The notes beneath the pieces were generated by a model. The model made no database searches, was not told the DNA's origin, and was given only the letters and a program-made list of their open reading frames with translations. Positions 23,422-34,561 of a stretch of 64,000 bases of DNA are shown piece by piece (the stretch's first letter is position 1; each line of letters starts with the position of its first letter). Source of the stretch: Solen grandis (Eukaryota > Mollusca > Bivalvia > Adapedonta > Solenidae); assembly GCA_021229015.1 (NCBI GenBank), contig CM037795.1:11770656-11834655 (forward strand). The letters run 5' to 3'. A program made the translations under genes and the position numbers.

Positions 23422-24185
23422 TATCCTTGTATCTTAAAATTTATTTTAGCATAGGAGTCCGTTTGGATTGAGCTGGTAATCATCATTTTGCGAAAATATT
23501 TCCGAAGCTCTTCATTCTTATGTTAATGTGTATATAAACATGATTATTTAAGCAACTTTACTCAATGTTTACAAATGACGTCATCATGCGCCAGTGTGGA
23601 ATTAAATGATAAGCACACCTAATGTGTAGGGATCGGTGTAGTAAACACTGCCATATATGACTATCACGTGAATAGGGCGAGGCATAATTTGAAATAATGA
23701 CATGCGCAGTTTGCCGTAAACTCTTAACAGTTAAATCACAACAAGGCTGTGTCACAGACACGAAATCCCCCGCCAAATATATTTAGTTCATGAATGGGAG
23801 CTGTTTTTACAGAACATAAATCAGGGGCCGTAACTCCATTGTAAAAGACCAAACTGGGTCATGCTGTCAATATGATTATAATTCCTTATTGCCTCTTGAT
23901 ATAACAGAACAGAACAAGAAGAGACTTTATTACTTCCAAGTATACAACATGGAGAAAAGTTTATATATACACACAACTAAATATATAAACAAACTATACC
24001 ATAAGCTTTTTCTGGTGTATTAATTTAAGAAGAGCACAGAATGTCGAGGACAGTGGAAGAAACAGAGTGATAAATTAACATATTCAAAGCAGATTGAGAT
24101 ATACAAACTTATATGGGATAAGAAGGGGAGGCAGATTCACATAAAGCTATTAATTATGTTACATTTTAGTCTGCAATTATAGAAT
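23422..24185. other. Non-coding stretch, no gene recognised
   Basis: Contains a minus-strand frame of 72 codons (23558-23776) with no family resemblance. Otherwise nothing seen. Confidence 0.45.
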
Positions 24186-24194
24186 AATGAGAAA

Positions 24195-25142
24195 TTAGGA
24201 GAGTTATGGTTCTTGTGCACTGCACTTCTCCTCAATGAGATCTGTCCACCTGTGAAGTTTCAAAGCAGTAGCTTGAATACTTTTGGAGGTATGCTCCGGA
24301 CAAAAATCAAGTATGAAAAATAACAAAGGGCAATAACTCCAAAATTACGCTAAGAAGAGTTATGGTTCTTGTGCACTGCACTTCTCTTCAATGAGATCTG
24401 TCCACCTGTGAAGTTTCAAAGAAAAATAACAAAGGGCAATAACTCCAAAATTAGGCTAATGAGAGTTATGGTTCTTGTGCACTGCACTTCTCCTCAATGA
24501 GATCTGTCCACCTGTGAAGTTTCAAAGCAATAGCTTGAATACTTTTGGAGATATGCTCCGGACAAAAATCAAGTATGAAAAAATAACAAAGGGCAATAAC
24601 TCCAAAATTAGGCTAATGAGAGTTATGGTTCTTGTGCACTGCACTTCTCCTCAATGAGATCTGTCCACCTGTGAAGTTTCAAAGCAGTAGCTTGAATACT
24701 TTTGGAGTTATGCTCCGGACAAAAATCAAGTATGAAAAATAACAAACAAAGGGCAATAACTCCAAAATTCGGATAAGGAGAGTTATGGTTCTTGTGCACT
24801 GCACTTCTCCTCAATGAGATCTGTCCACCTGTGAAGTTTCAAAGCAATACCTTGAATACTTTTGGAGTAATGCTCCGGACAAAAATCAAGTATGAAAATA
24901 ACAAAGGGCAATAACTCCAAAATTGGTAAGAGAGTTATGGTTCTTGTGCACTGCACTTCTCCTCAATGAGATCTGTCCACCTGTGAAGTTTCAAAGCAAT
25001 AGCTTGAATACTTTTGGAGTTATGCTCCGGACAAAATTCGGACGGACGGACGGACGCACGGACACACGGACGCACGGACGCACGGACGGACGGACAACGC
25101 CAAAACAATATCCCCTCCCGATTTCATCGGCGGGGGATAATT
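24195..25142 (+). mobile_element. Tandem-unit element, ~150-bp units, ending in (GGAC)n
   Basis: Six units start with 'agagttatggttcttgtgca' near 24202, 24356, 24465, 24618, 24779 and 24932. The second lacks about 45 bp. Each includes 'tctgtccacctgtgaagttt', 'ttgaatacttttgga', 'atgctccggacaaaa' and 'gggcaataactccaaaatt'. The array ends in (GGAC/GCAC)n and a terminal 'tatcccctcccgatttcatc', then ggcgggggata. The open frames here are artefacts of the repeat. Confidence 0.85.
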
Positions 25143-25368
25143 AAGTAGACAAGTCTCGGAAAATCTCGAACTCTTAACAAATTAAATAGACCAGGAATTT
25201 GAAATTTCGGGCTCACTGATTGGATAAAAATAGTCGGCAAACTCTAAGTTTTCATTTTGATGGCCAACACCTGCATGGTATTGGTTTAAAATTGCTAATC
25301 AAGGAAGTGTTGCATTTGAAAAGGTTATGATAAATAACGTTAGAAGGAAGATGCTTTAAAGGGTTAGT

Positions 25369-25955
25369 TTTGGGGAGCTAGCTGTCGATAAATAGTTAGG
25401 GAGTGCTTAAATTTGGGGAGCAAGTCGATGATAAATAGTTTTGGGGAGCTAGCTGTCGATAAATAGGTTTGGGGAGCTAGCTGTCGATAACCGGCGCAAT
25501 AACTAAGTGATAGAGTGTCCGCTTTGCGTTCGGGAGGTCTGGGGTTCGAATCCCAGCCGGGGCACTTCCTCCGGTGACCTCGTAAAACCAAAGACGTATA
25601 AAATGGTATCAGATGTATCCTTGCCTGGCACCCGGCAAAATGGGGTTGATATGGGAACTCGGAGTACTCAGTACTGGTTCTACCCTGGAACTTGTCTCCC
25701 GTGTATCGGTGCTATACACCGAGCACATAAAAGAACCAAGGGGTCTATTCGCAAAATGAGCTAGGGTATCGCACCCGGACTCCCTTGTATTTTACTACTG
25801 TCTCTTCCGGTGCTGCAAAAATAAAACAACGTAAGGTCGATAAGGTCTAAGTTATGCCCATTATAATCAGAAAATGATTGGTAGACATTACAATGAAAGA
25901 AAAAAATATAAATTTAAAGAAATAGTTTTGGGGAGCTAGTCTTCGATAAATAATA
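25369..25955 (+). repeat. ~28-bp minisatellite interrupted by a SINE
   Basis: Units 'ttttggggagctagctgtcg' + ataaatag occur four times at 25369-25490, and one more follows the SINE at 25926-25952. Confidence 0.8.
25491..25835 (+). mobile_element. SINE family 3, full length
   Basis: The tRNA-like head has A-box-like taagtgatagagtgtcc and B box ggggttcgaatcccagc. The body includes 'atggggttgatatgggaact', 'gtactcagtactggttctac' and 'gtgctatacaccgagcacat'. The 8-bp flanks gtcgataa (25483-25490 and 25836-25843) fit a target duplication inside the minisatellite. Confidence 0.8.
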
Positions 25956-26325
25956 TGCAGGTTAATAGATATTTGTGATACAGTTTACTATACTCTGTCG
26001 TGATGGACCCAGACAGTTACTCAGAATATTCCATTTACTATATTTATTTAATTCCATGTTTATTTCTATATTTACGTCCTGAAATAAAGAGGTCTAAGTT
26101 TCGATCGCCGACTGATACATACCAAAAGTTAAAAATGGATCTGGTATTTCTCCAGTTGAAGGTAAAACCCTGTATAAAGCATCGCAAAAAATTGTTCTAT
26201 AATGCAATTCCTTTCATGTCGTTTATCGAAAACAAATTACGGTCGTTTGAATTATTCTCAAAGAGGCAGTGGGAGAAGCCTATTGCGCGTGGAATTCTAT
26301 GTCAATTTCCATATACATCCTACTA

Positions 26326-26512
26326 CTATGAAAATATTAATTTTCGTGGGACACTAATTTTTTTCCATAAATATTTATCCCCACGAAAATTTGTCTCTTA
26401 TATAGACCTCACGTTTCCTAGAACAAAGAACCACGAATAAATGTACCCACGGAATTCTCTTTGGTGCATAATCAACGAAATTTAATGTTAACGAAAAGTA
26501 ATGATTTTACAG
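26326..26512 (+). mobile_element. MITE copy M2, at left edge of duplicated segment copy 1
   Basis: Ends ctatgaaaatattaattttc and gtaatgattttacag. Same orientation as M1 and M3, opposite to M4 and M5. Homology with the second segment copy begins about three bases before it. Confidence 0.85.
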
Positions 26513-26654
26513 TATTGCATTTTGAATAAAAACAATGGGTAAAATTCATAAAAGAGTCAATAATTATGATATTAACATAGAGCAAGAACTGGTTATCTTC
26601 GGCGATGTAGGCTACAAACTACCGAAACAATCCCAGTGTGAGTTAGCATTTAAT

Positions 26655-26917
26655 TTATTGCAATGCGCAATTAGCATTTTTCGGATTGGTACCACATTCG
26701 GATAGGGTTGTTCTTTTACAAAACGTTGAAATCTGGCCGACCCAGACGTATTTTTTACCGTTACTGACCCAACCGCAGCTGCACTGTTCCCAGCCATCCA
26801 TTTTTGCAGATTTATAATCATCCAGGGTTGCCAATCGTCCGCCGAACCTTTGGCATGCCACATCTTCACTTGCGAAAGTGAACGGGTGATTTTGTTCTAT
26901 CAGTGTTGTATGTAGCA
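26655..26917 (-). CDS. PAN-Link gene copy 1, exon 2 (Link-like domain)
   Basis: Minus-strand exon of 263 nt entered through the acceptor ttttcgatag at phase 1 and ending at a TAA/TAG-type stop. It encodes a domain with the hyaluronan-binding Link signature: FTFASEDVACQRFGGRLAT, a DGW...CSCGWVSNG block and four further cysteines. Cysteine spacing is identical to the partner at 42714-42976. Link domains belong to the C-type-lectin fold superfamily, and ligand binding is not predictable here. The exon itself is undamaged, although its gene has a compromised N-terminus (see exon 1). Confidence 0.8.
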
Positions 26918-26929
26918 CTATCGAAAAAT

Positions 26930-27478
26930 AAAAATGATGTGTCTATAAAAGGCGTTTCAGGCTTTTTTTTTTAGCTGATAGATGTTTCTAAACGTTTGCA
27001 TATAAGTACTTCAGACTATATCTATAAGAAATATGAATAAAGAATAGTAACCATGCTCGTTTTCGAGATTTTAGCTTATGGTAAAACAGTACTACTATTT
27101 TTATTTTATTTTTATTTTTATTTTTTTTTTGAAAAAAAAAAAAAAATCAAAGCATTTAAAAAAAGAGAAAAATCAAAGTCATTCTAAAATCATTCTAAAA
27201 TCAAAAAAAATGTTTAGAATATTTTTATCATAACTTGTAACATAATGTGATTTATAAGTTACTGGTGAAAAGATTTTCAAACATGCATGGAAAATATACT
27301 ACGAGCAAAAATAGCCATTGTGATTAAACTAAAATATATACAAAAACTAACCAAAAGCTATGAAATTATATATTTTTCTTGATAAAAAAATTCAACTGAC
27401 AGATTTCCTTTATTTTCTTCAGATTCAATCTCATCATATAAAGGCTTTCTGAAATTGTAAAAAAAGTTAACCTTAGCC
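26930..27478. other. PAN-Link copy 1 intron, part shared with copy 2
   Basis: Alignable by eye with 42985-43495 ('tgctcgttttcgagatt', 'ttactggtgaaaagattttc'). T- and A-runs at 27090-27150 are longer than in copy 2. Confidence 0.8.
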
Positions 27479-27973
27479 CCCCCCCCCCCCCCCCCCCCCC
27501 CCACCCAACACACACACTTTTTTTTTTACTTAAAGTTAACTTATTTTTATTGAAATATTAGGCAATTTTGCATAAAACACTAAAATGTGACTTTTTGGAC
27601 CCTCAACATTTGGCAGATATACTTTAAATCATGTTTTTGATATAAGAATCTTAAAAAAATGGGTTTTACTTTAACATTTTACCAAATATAAATCAGAAAT
27701 TTAAAAAAAAATAATAATCACTGGTAATTCTAACAAGCAAATTCGATAAACTGATATCCCTACTGAATAAAGCAATTACTAGAATGAAGCTGCAAACATT
27801 TTCTACATTGACTTTGGGTAGGAAATCGGTTCCGTATCAAAGGGCTTAAACTGAATTATGTATCGGTGGATACTGTTGGCATTTGATGTGCACCATGTCC
27901 TTAGTAATATATACATTCATGCAAATCATATCGACATTTATCTAAATATTGGATGGATAACCTTACCTGTTCC

Positions 27974-28238
27974 AGAGGGGAGGAAGGGTGGGGCGCCGTG
28001 GCCGAGCGATTACAGTCGTGAACTACAAATCTCTCAGCCCCTCGCCGTTGTGGGTTCGAATCTCGATAGGGACTTCGGATTTTTCATGTGAGGAAGCCTT
28101 CAAGCTGGCTTGCGGTAAGTCGGTGGTTCTGCCCGGGTATCTCTGTGTACTCGGGATCTTCCTCCACCTGTAATGAGCTGCAGTCGCTATATGATTGAAA
28201 TACTATCGCAGCGACGGTAAACCCTGATACAACAACAA
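27974..28238 (+). mobile_element. SINE family 1 copy F, full length, tail type beta
   Basis: 12-bp target duplication cttacctgttcc (27962-27973 and 28239-28250). Head ggcgccgtggccgagcgatt with B box gtgggttcgaatctc, usual body, 3' module 'tgattgaaatactatcgcag' then cgacggtaaaccc, (CAA)n tail. Confidence 0.92.
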
Positions 28239-28364
28239 CTTACCTGTTCCTTACCATAGCTCCAAGATATCGATATACTGAGGAGTTGCCAACAAATACT
28301 AATTTCTCTGCATTAGGCATCATACACCTGAATGCACTAACTGAAAATATTGCTCATCATATGT

Positions 28365-28512
28365 AGCTATCCCAGGACTTTTTGCCAAGTGTCAGGATAA
28401 TGAGACTCGGTGTGGTATCTCAACGCCGTGTAATGACAATGTGGCATCACTATAACTGTTCCAGTTTTCAAATTACTTAAATAATTTTGGTGGAACGTTA
28501 AACCAATTCAAT
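28365..28512 (+). mobile_element. SINE family 2 copy, headless, diverged
   Basis: Body 'gctatcccaggactttttgc', 'gtgtcaggataatgagactc', 'ggtggaacgttaaac'. It lies in the copy-1 intron next to exon 1. Confidence 0.7.
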
Positions 28513-28546
28513 TCAAATTTAAAGCAATTATACAGACTATACTTAC

Positions 28547-28844
28547 GTCTATATCCATTTCTGATGAAGACTTTTGAATCCAGAACTTCTGTAAGATCTC
28601 TTGGTAGCTTTATCAGTCCAACTTCAGTCCAAAAATACAGACTACATTGCCTAGTGGTGCTGACAAATGAAGCAATCGAGCATCCGTTGTTTTCATAGGA
28701 ATTGCACATGACTTCACAATGCCAACTGGTTTTGACTTTAATTGCTGCCCTTGCTCCAAAGTCTTTTCTTGGCTGAATGTTGCCATATATGTAGGTAAAT
28801 TTCTCGAGCTTTAAACTCGAGCTCAGTCCAAACACAAATGTCAT
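28547..28844 (-). pseudogene. PAN-Link gene copy 1, exon 1 (PAN/Apple-like domain; start compromised)
   Basis: The exon encodes a PAN/Apple-like domain: TSWHCEVMCNSYENNGCSIA, then a fourth Cys before SLYFWTEV. It ends at a GTAAGT donor in phase 1, exactly as in the partner. The first usable ATG (28844) leaves only about 11 residues (MTFVFGLSSSL) ahead of the domain, too short for a typical signal peptide. The equivalents of the two upstream ATGs in copy 2 are lost: one is ATAG, and the other runs out of frame to a stop after a small deletion. A mariner begins 62 bp upstream. With exon 2 the frame would give 186 residues. I call it a probable pseudogene. A remote upstream exon cannot be excluded. 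Confidence 0.7.
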
Positions 28845-28905
28845 CTTAGGAAAGAAAAAAATGCATTTTCCTCTGATATTCTATTTACTAAACTGGTAAA
28901 ATGTA

Positions 28906-30158
28906 CGAGGGCGAGTCAATAAATAACCAGCCTAACCTATTTCGGGTTGAGATCTACCTCTTCTTTTTCAATATAATTTCCCTCCAGGGCTATGCACTTG
29001 GACCAACAGTGTTCAAGTGCCATCAGTCCAGAAGTGAAGAAGTCAAGGTCCTTTCCATGGAACCACTCCTCAACTGCCGCCACGACTTCTTCGTCAGACC
29101 GGAAATGACGTCCACGTATATCATTTTTCAAATTTGGAAAAAAGGAAGAAGTCGCTAGGAGGCAGGTCTGGTGAGTAGGCAGGGTGCGGTATTAATTCCT
29201 ACCCATTTCGCTCCACAGCACCCATTGCAACTTTACAAGTGTGGACCTTTGGAGAGTTTACCACGGCGTTTCTCGCGGATGGCGTTCCTCAGCTGGTCTA
29301 GCAAGTTTGCATAGTGTGCTCCGGTTATTGTACTTCTCTTGGGTAAAATGTCCAACAAAATAACGCCCTTTGTGTCCCAAAATACTGTGGCTACCACTTT
29401 GTCAGCAGATGGTTGAGTCTTGAACTTCTTTGGCCATGGGGATCCCGGCCCTACCCACTGACGACTCTGGGCTTTATTTTCTGGTTCATAATAATGCACC
29501 CAAGTCTCATCCACAGTAACTAGACGCAAAAGGAATTCATCCTTTGACCTCAAACGCTTCAACAACGCACTGCATACTGATGGTCTCGTTGCCATTTTCT
29601 CATTGTTAAGGGATTTTGGGACCCAGCGGGCTGTAAGCTTGCGCATCCCTAAACGATCATGCAAGATTGTTGAAACAGTACCATGTGAAATGCCTAATGC
29701 CTGTGCTATTTCTTCAACCTGACTTCGCCTATCTGAGTATACCAGATCTCTGACTTTATTACACATTTCTTCGTCGGTGGCATCAACTGGGCGTGCAGAC
29801 CTGGCTTCATCTGCTAAAGACGTTCTACCGCGTTAAAACTCCCCAACCCAGAATTTAACTTGAGAATAAGATGGTGCAGAAGACCCATACACATCAACTA
29901 ACTCAGCATGTATGTCCTTACCAGTTTTACCTTTTAAATGCAAGTACCGATTTACAGCACGGTACTCCACTTTTGATGAAAAACTTGCTTTTACATCACT
30001 AGCCATGTTTGACATTCAGTATCTGACAAACAAATGACCATATACATGTATAGTTTTGTACACAGGTATAGTACATGTATTGAAACAATGCGTGAAAATC
30101 GTGGATGTCTCGGTTGATCGGAGATGTCATAGGCTGGTTATTTATTGACTCGCCCTCG
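28906..30158 (-). mobile_element. mariner transposon, 1253 bp, inactive
   Basis: 29-bp inverted repeats (28906-28934 and 30130-30158) begin cgagggcgagtcaataaata and are flanked by TA on both sides. The paralogous site near 43877 is an unoccupied aaaatgTAtcac, proving both the boundaries and the TA duplication. Length and ends fit the mariner family. The near-identity of the two ends suggests a young insertion, but the transposase is already broken. Confidence 0.97.
28937..30015 (-). pseudogene. mariner transposase, disrupted
   Basis: Start at 30015. An N-terminal helix-turn-helix region (residues 1-60, up to VKFWVGEF) is followed at once by a TAA where the family has a basic residue, then RGRTSLADEARSARP continues in frame. 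The next open segment (29766-29233) has the second helix-turn-helix (VEEIAQALGISHGTVSTILH) and the first catalytic Asp in VTVDETWVHYY. The segment carrying the second catalytic Asp (HDN motif in the family) is deleted, with a frameshift near 29233. The third Asp region (SDFFLF) and the C-terminus (28937-29131) survive in another frame. Non-functional. Confidence 0.95.
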
Positions 30159-31170
30159 TATTACAATTGTTCCGGTGTTTTCAGCAACTGCATTTCAACG
30201 GTATCTGACCTGAATAATATGAAGTCAATATTTCACAACTATGACTAAAATCGTATTTATTATGCAATAGTTCGGTGACATTGACTGGACCCAAGCGTCA
30301 CTGGCACTTCAATTGCATGATTGGATATATGGATTTTTGAATATCATCGATTCATTTGCTAATGATACCCTGCTTAGCAATTGTTGCGTTTTATTTTCGC
30401 TCATCTCATGCACGTTCCTTTACAAACTGAAATAAGACTGCCTTTGGTCTATCAAAGAAGTCGTAATTTTGAAAAAAAAAATGCTACAGTTGGGTTCTGC
30501 ACATTTCGTCTAACACATGTTACATATACGTGTATCGAACTGTAAACGATTTCTCTACATACATACACCCAGTTTTCTTGTTATATCGAGATCTGATTAG
30601 AGACCTTATTCATTGATTGTCTTCTTGTACTTGTACATGCAGTCGATTGCCAGGGATTGAATACTTCGGCTGGCAATCCTCAGGTTGTGAAGCTTAGGTT
30701 GTGCCTATATATTTTTTTCATTTTCTAATTATTGTAAGTTTATTTTTAGTGCCAACGGGTAAAAGGTGACCAGTTTTATTAAAAACTATCTTGAAAAGAT
30801 AACCAGCTTAATAAACATCAGGAAGATGGTGGTAGCTTTATGTACATAAACAGTATACACATGTTCAAATAGCAACCGGGTGGAAATACCGACCTACTGC
30901 AAGCCAGTTACAAGGCAACTGTATTTACAAAATATGTCACTGAGTTACCCTTCCGAGAGGAAGTATATTGTAAAATACACCATACCAATCTGTAAGACAC
31001 AAATATGATGAAAATATGGTGGCAGAATGGGCATAGCTGAACTAATTAGTATTTCTACGCAAACATTTCAGTGGGAACAGGAACATACCCTGTCTCCTTC
31101 AAAATTTATTTACTGTGTAACAGTTGACACACCGTGTTACGTAGTCATGGCAATATTTGACCTTTCTATA
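30159..31170. other. Upstream DNA of PAN-Link copy 1
   Basis: Alignable with 43879-45148 in copy 2 except for SINE I there. Contains gattggatatatgg where copy 2 reads gattggctatagg, so a CCAAT-like motif on the minus strand is kept only in copy 2. No coding signature. Confidence 0.6.
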
Positions 31171-31362
31171 CTGTAAAATCATAATTTTTCGTTGACATTA
31201 AATTTCGTTGATTATATACCAACGGGAATTTCGTGGGTATATTTTTTCGTGAACCTTTTGTTTTAAATACGTGAGGTCTATATAAGAGATAAGTTTTCGT
31301 GGGGATTAATATTCGTGGATAAACCTCTCCACGAAATCGCGGGAAATTGATGATTTCACAGC
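31171..31362 (-). mobile_element. MITE copy M4, inverted relative to M2
   Basis: Starts ctgtaaaatcat and ends atgatttcacag. It is the reverse complement of the M1/M2 orientation. With M2 it brackets the PAN-Link gene in inverted orientation. Confidence 0.85.
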
Positions 31363-32490
31363 ACATGATTTCATCCTTTCACGCAAATACGCACAGAAGT
31401 GAACTTTTTCATTAAGCCGATAATCGATGTATCATTTTTACTCAACTGGTATTACTGCCTTTGAAATTATGATTTTGTCAGCGATAAATTCATCATTATC
31501 TATCATTTACGACAGCAATGTTTAGCGTTTACATACATTTCACGTGACATCACCCGTAAAAAGCTGAACGATTTCTCATTGCTGCAACTGAATAGTAACA
31601 TATTCAAATATATTAAAGACCAATTCGTGAAGATAGTGACAATATACGGTTATTCACAGATCATCATCGGGTTGAATCATATATAAAGGATATAAGATAA
31701 TTTCTTTTAAAAAAATTGGTTTGGTGACTTAAATGTTAAGAATGAATGAAGGATCCTGTGCTTGATCTATATTAGAATCATGTTTTCCACCCCCCCCCCC
31801 CCCCCCATCATATCAATTTATGAACCTTTTGAAACACATACATACAATAGTTATATTCGGAAAAAATGTAAGAAATAGTTTCAGTCTAATATATATTATT
31901 CCATAAAAATGAAATTGAAATAAAATGGTATTCATTCCAACACGCTAACACTTTAATATTCTTGTTGTCTTATATTTGTTCAAAGGTAGAGGAATTTTTG
32001 CTAATAAATATGGGAAAAAAAAGCTTTTTGGCTGGAAAACTGGTGCTTGAAAGCGGATAAAAATATGGAGATCGAGAGCCCTGGACTTAAATATTTAATT
32101 TCAAGCAATATAATTCATGTATTATAGGATTATTTCGTGAAAAATACATATGTTATATGTTATATTGTTAGATATGGAATAAGTAATTCTCATGAATGAT
32201 AATTGTTTTTTATGTAAGCCGAATCAAAACATCTTGATAGAGGAAGGAATTAATCTATTATCAGCAGCTGCTGCTCAATCTACTTCTAAAGAAAGAAACC
32301 CAAATGCCCATGTCAGCTAATTTGTCGAAGAGACTGTGCCATCGTACAAAGGCTGGCAATTTTAGGAACACTTTAGAAGGAGCAGAACAGTGTTTGAGGT
32401 ATGTTTCAATTTGTATACAACATAATCTGTTCGGATATTTCTATTTAAGTTAATAAAGCAATGCTTAAACATCAATGTCATGTGATTAAA
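31363..32490. other. AT-rich part of duplicated segment copy 1
   Basis: Alignable with 45341-46760 of copy 2. Includes a poly(C) of about 17 at 31790-31806. No gene recognised. Confidence 0.7.
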
Positions 32491-32494
32491 AAAT

Positions 32495-32585
32495 TGGGCA
32501 GCCATACAGGGACTCGAACCCGCGGCCTTTTGTACAGGGCGATTGATCTACCTTCTGGACTACGTGGTTATCGATACTATGACAT
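32495..32585 (-). repeat. tRNA-like pseudogene/SINE head in duplicated segment copy 1
   Basis: The minus strand reads gataaccacgtagtccagaa, ggtagatcaatcgccc, then B box gcgggttcgagtccc. A tRNA-like fold has a mismatch in the anticodon stem. Copy 2 (46765-46850) has lost the B box by a small deletion. Confidence 0.6.
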
Positions 32586-33065
32586 CATTGTGATTCAAGT
32601 TGGAAAAAAAACATTAAAAGAACAATTAAGTGTAATTAGACTTATCTATAAGTATCAATAAATAATTGATTAAATGATAATCATGAAAAGAAAATGGGTT
32701 TGAATTTATCTAGTTTGATATCCTAACTACTAGCTTCATTAATATACGTTACTTCAAAAGTGAAAATCTGAATGAATTAGTGGGGATTTATATTTACAAT
32801 AGTTTTCAAATTGTATAAAAGCTGATTTATGAACATTTTTGTTTAACAAGCGGGCTTTTGACAACTGTTCCAAGAAAAAAAAGTGGATTTTTTTTCTGCT
32901 GGGTTTATGTCCTAGTGGACTATTTTCTGTAGCCCTATTTAACTTAAATATATGAAGCTCACAGTTTGTCATTTTGCCTCATAAGCATCTAAAGGTTGTA
33001 ACTGTTGTTAGTTCTCTAGTCTTTAGATTTCTCATAGGACTTTTTGTAATAAAGTATATTTAAAG

Positions 33066-33890
33066 TTAATGCTGATTTGTTATAGACAACCACAATTTAT
33101 TTTTTATTTTATTTCTTGCAGGAACTTTGGAAATGGATTGCACCAAACTTGTCAAAGGATCGGACTATTACCATTGAAAAGAAGATGCTGTCAACAATTT
33201 GGATCATTGGAAAGTTTTCGTGGAGTTGCAGATAGATTTGGGTTAAAAAGACAGGGGTCTTTGCATCCGTCTGTCATGTCTGTCTGTCAGACAATGACTG
33301 ATGTGGGAGGTGACATTATTTCCTGGCCTTCTTAGAAAAAAATTTCAGGAACTCTCTAATGAATTTTTACTTAGATGTAGTTTGCCTGGTGTCATTGGTG
33401 TTATTGATGGTACATACATGCAAAGTCCGAAACCATCTGAACACTGTAATGCATATATTAACAGAAAAGGTTATCCTTGTATGCATTTTCAGGTTGTCTG
33501 GGACAAACATTTATAGTTTATTGATGTGCATACTAGAAGGCAACTGTCCCTTAAAACACGGTTAGATGCTGGGTTTCTTCCTCCCCAGTATCATTTACAT
33601 GGGGATTCAGCATATGGCCTAAGATTATATATTTGCTGGTACCATTCAAGGATAATAGTTTGTTTGATTGCAGTTGATTTTTGAAAATAAAATTCAGTCA
33701 TCAGTCAGAGATGAGGTTGAAATGGCACTTGGGTTGCTGAAATCTAAGTTCAGACGTCTCAAACATTTAGAGATGTATAAGGTAGAGTCAATACCATATG
33801 TCATTTTATCTGCATGTGTTCTTAACAACTTCATTCTCAAACATTCTACAAGCATCAATAACCAGTATGAGGGCATGTCTGACATCTGAC
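33066..33890 (+). pseudogene. PIF/Harbinger transposase (HARBI1-like), decayed, copy 1
   Basis: Order of recognisable blocks: a helix-rich region (LESFRGVADRFGLKRQGSLH), then LPGVIGVIDGTYM with the first catalytic Asp, KPSEHCNAYINRKGYPCMHF, LPPQYHLHGDSAYGL with the third-Asp-type GDSAY motif, and a C-terminal EMALGLLKSKFRRLKHLEMY...VILSACVLNNFIL. All fit the PIF/Harbinger DDE nuclease. Several frameshifts and stops break it, and the middle block with the VHD motif is missing. An AG acceptor-like junction precedes it at 33120. Confidence 0.9.
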
Positions 33891-33973
33891 ATTCATCAGC
33901 TCTTCATGATGATAAGATTTAACATTTAATATATATTTATTATTTATTAGACACCCAGATACAAAGTATATTG

Positions 33974-34129
33974 TGAGGAAGCCTTCCAGCTGGCTTGCGG
34001 TAGGTCGGTGGTTCTACCCGGGTACCTCCATGCATTCAGGGTCTTCCTCCACCTGTAATTAGCTGGACGTCGCTATATGATTGAAATACTATCGCAGCGA
34101 CGGTAAACCCCAATACAACAACAACAACA
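33974..34129 (+). mobile_element. SINE family 1 copy G, 5'-truncated, tail type beta
   Basis: 13-bp target duplication acaaagtatattg (33961-33973 and 34130-34142). The matching site in copy 2 (about 47860) is empty. It retains only the body from 'tgaggaagccttccagctgg' to gacggtaaaccc and (CAA)n, so truncation occurred at insertion, as with LINE-driven priming. Confidence 0.95.
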
Positions 34130-34239
34130 ACAAAGTATATTGGGACTATGGTCGGTCCGTGCAACTAAACATAAGATATGCTTTTCATGTATAAGACATC
34201 TCTCTTTTTTTTTAATATGTCCCAATAAAGATGTTGGTA

Positions 34240-34445
34240 GGCATATAGTCATAAAGTAAAATAAAATGTGTCGCAATTGAAACCCGGGATTTACTTAAAA
34301 AAGGGTCAAGGAACATTTTGTTATGTCTGGGCTTTAATTCCATCATGCATGGATGGATTTTAAATAACTTGGCACAAATAGGCTTGCATACATGTGATAT
34401 GTGCAAAATCAATGTCTGGAACCTTAAAAAGAAAAGGCCAAATAT
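34240..34445 (+). repeat. Old repeat ('gggctttaattccatcatgc' type), copy 1
   Basis: Contains cgaaattgaaacccgg-type and 'acttggcacaaataggcttg' phrases and matches 47985-48200 closely. Copy 2 retains an extra 'aaggtcaaggtcaaaatttg' piece lost here. Confidence 0.6.
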
Positions 34446-34561
34446 AATCAAAAACAGAAGATGGTCCTGTCATACACATGACCCAGGTTTTGATGTCGGT
34501 GATTTCTTTTGGGGGCATTTGTCAAGGTGAATGTGACAGACCTTGTTTTCATCATTCAGCT

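Larger units (their letters stand above)
27479..28530. repeat. Copy-1-specific insertion in the PAN-Link intron
   Basis: The partner intron passes directly from ttaccttagcc to atacagtctatac. Here about 1 kb intervenes: a poly(C) run of about 24, AT-rich DNA, SINE F and a family 2 SINE body. Confidence 0.85.
26323..34445. repeat. Duplicated genomic segment, copy 1 (partner 42359-48200)
   Basis: Order shared with the partner: MITE, PAN-Link exon 2, intron, exon 1, upstream DNA, inverted MITE, AT-rich DNA with a poly(C), tRNA-like sequence, Harbinger relic, terminal repeat. Copy 1 alone carries an intronic insertion (about 27478-28530), a mariner (28906-30158) and SINE G (33974-34129). Confidence 0.92.

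Noticed and set aside
25493..25566. Possible functional tRNA gene
   Set aside because: A and B boxes are present, but the sequence continues as the body of SINE family 3 and the acceptor stem does not close.
26000..26440. 146-codon plus-strand open frame next to the duplicated segment
   Set aside because: Its last third is MITE M2 sequence and the rest has no recognisable domain or splice support.
26612..26869. Frames overlapping PAN-Link exon 2 (also 42671-42928)
   Set aside because: They are out-of-frame shadows of the exon, parallel in both copies only because the segments are paralogous.
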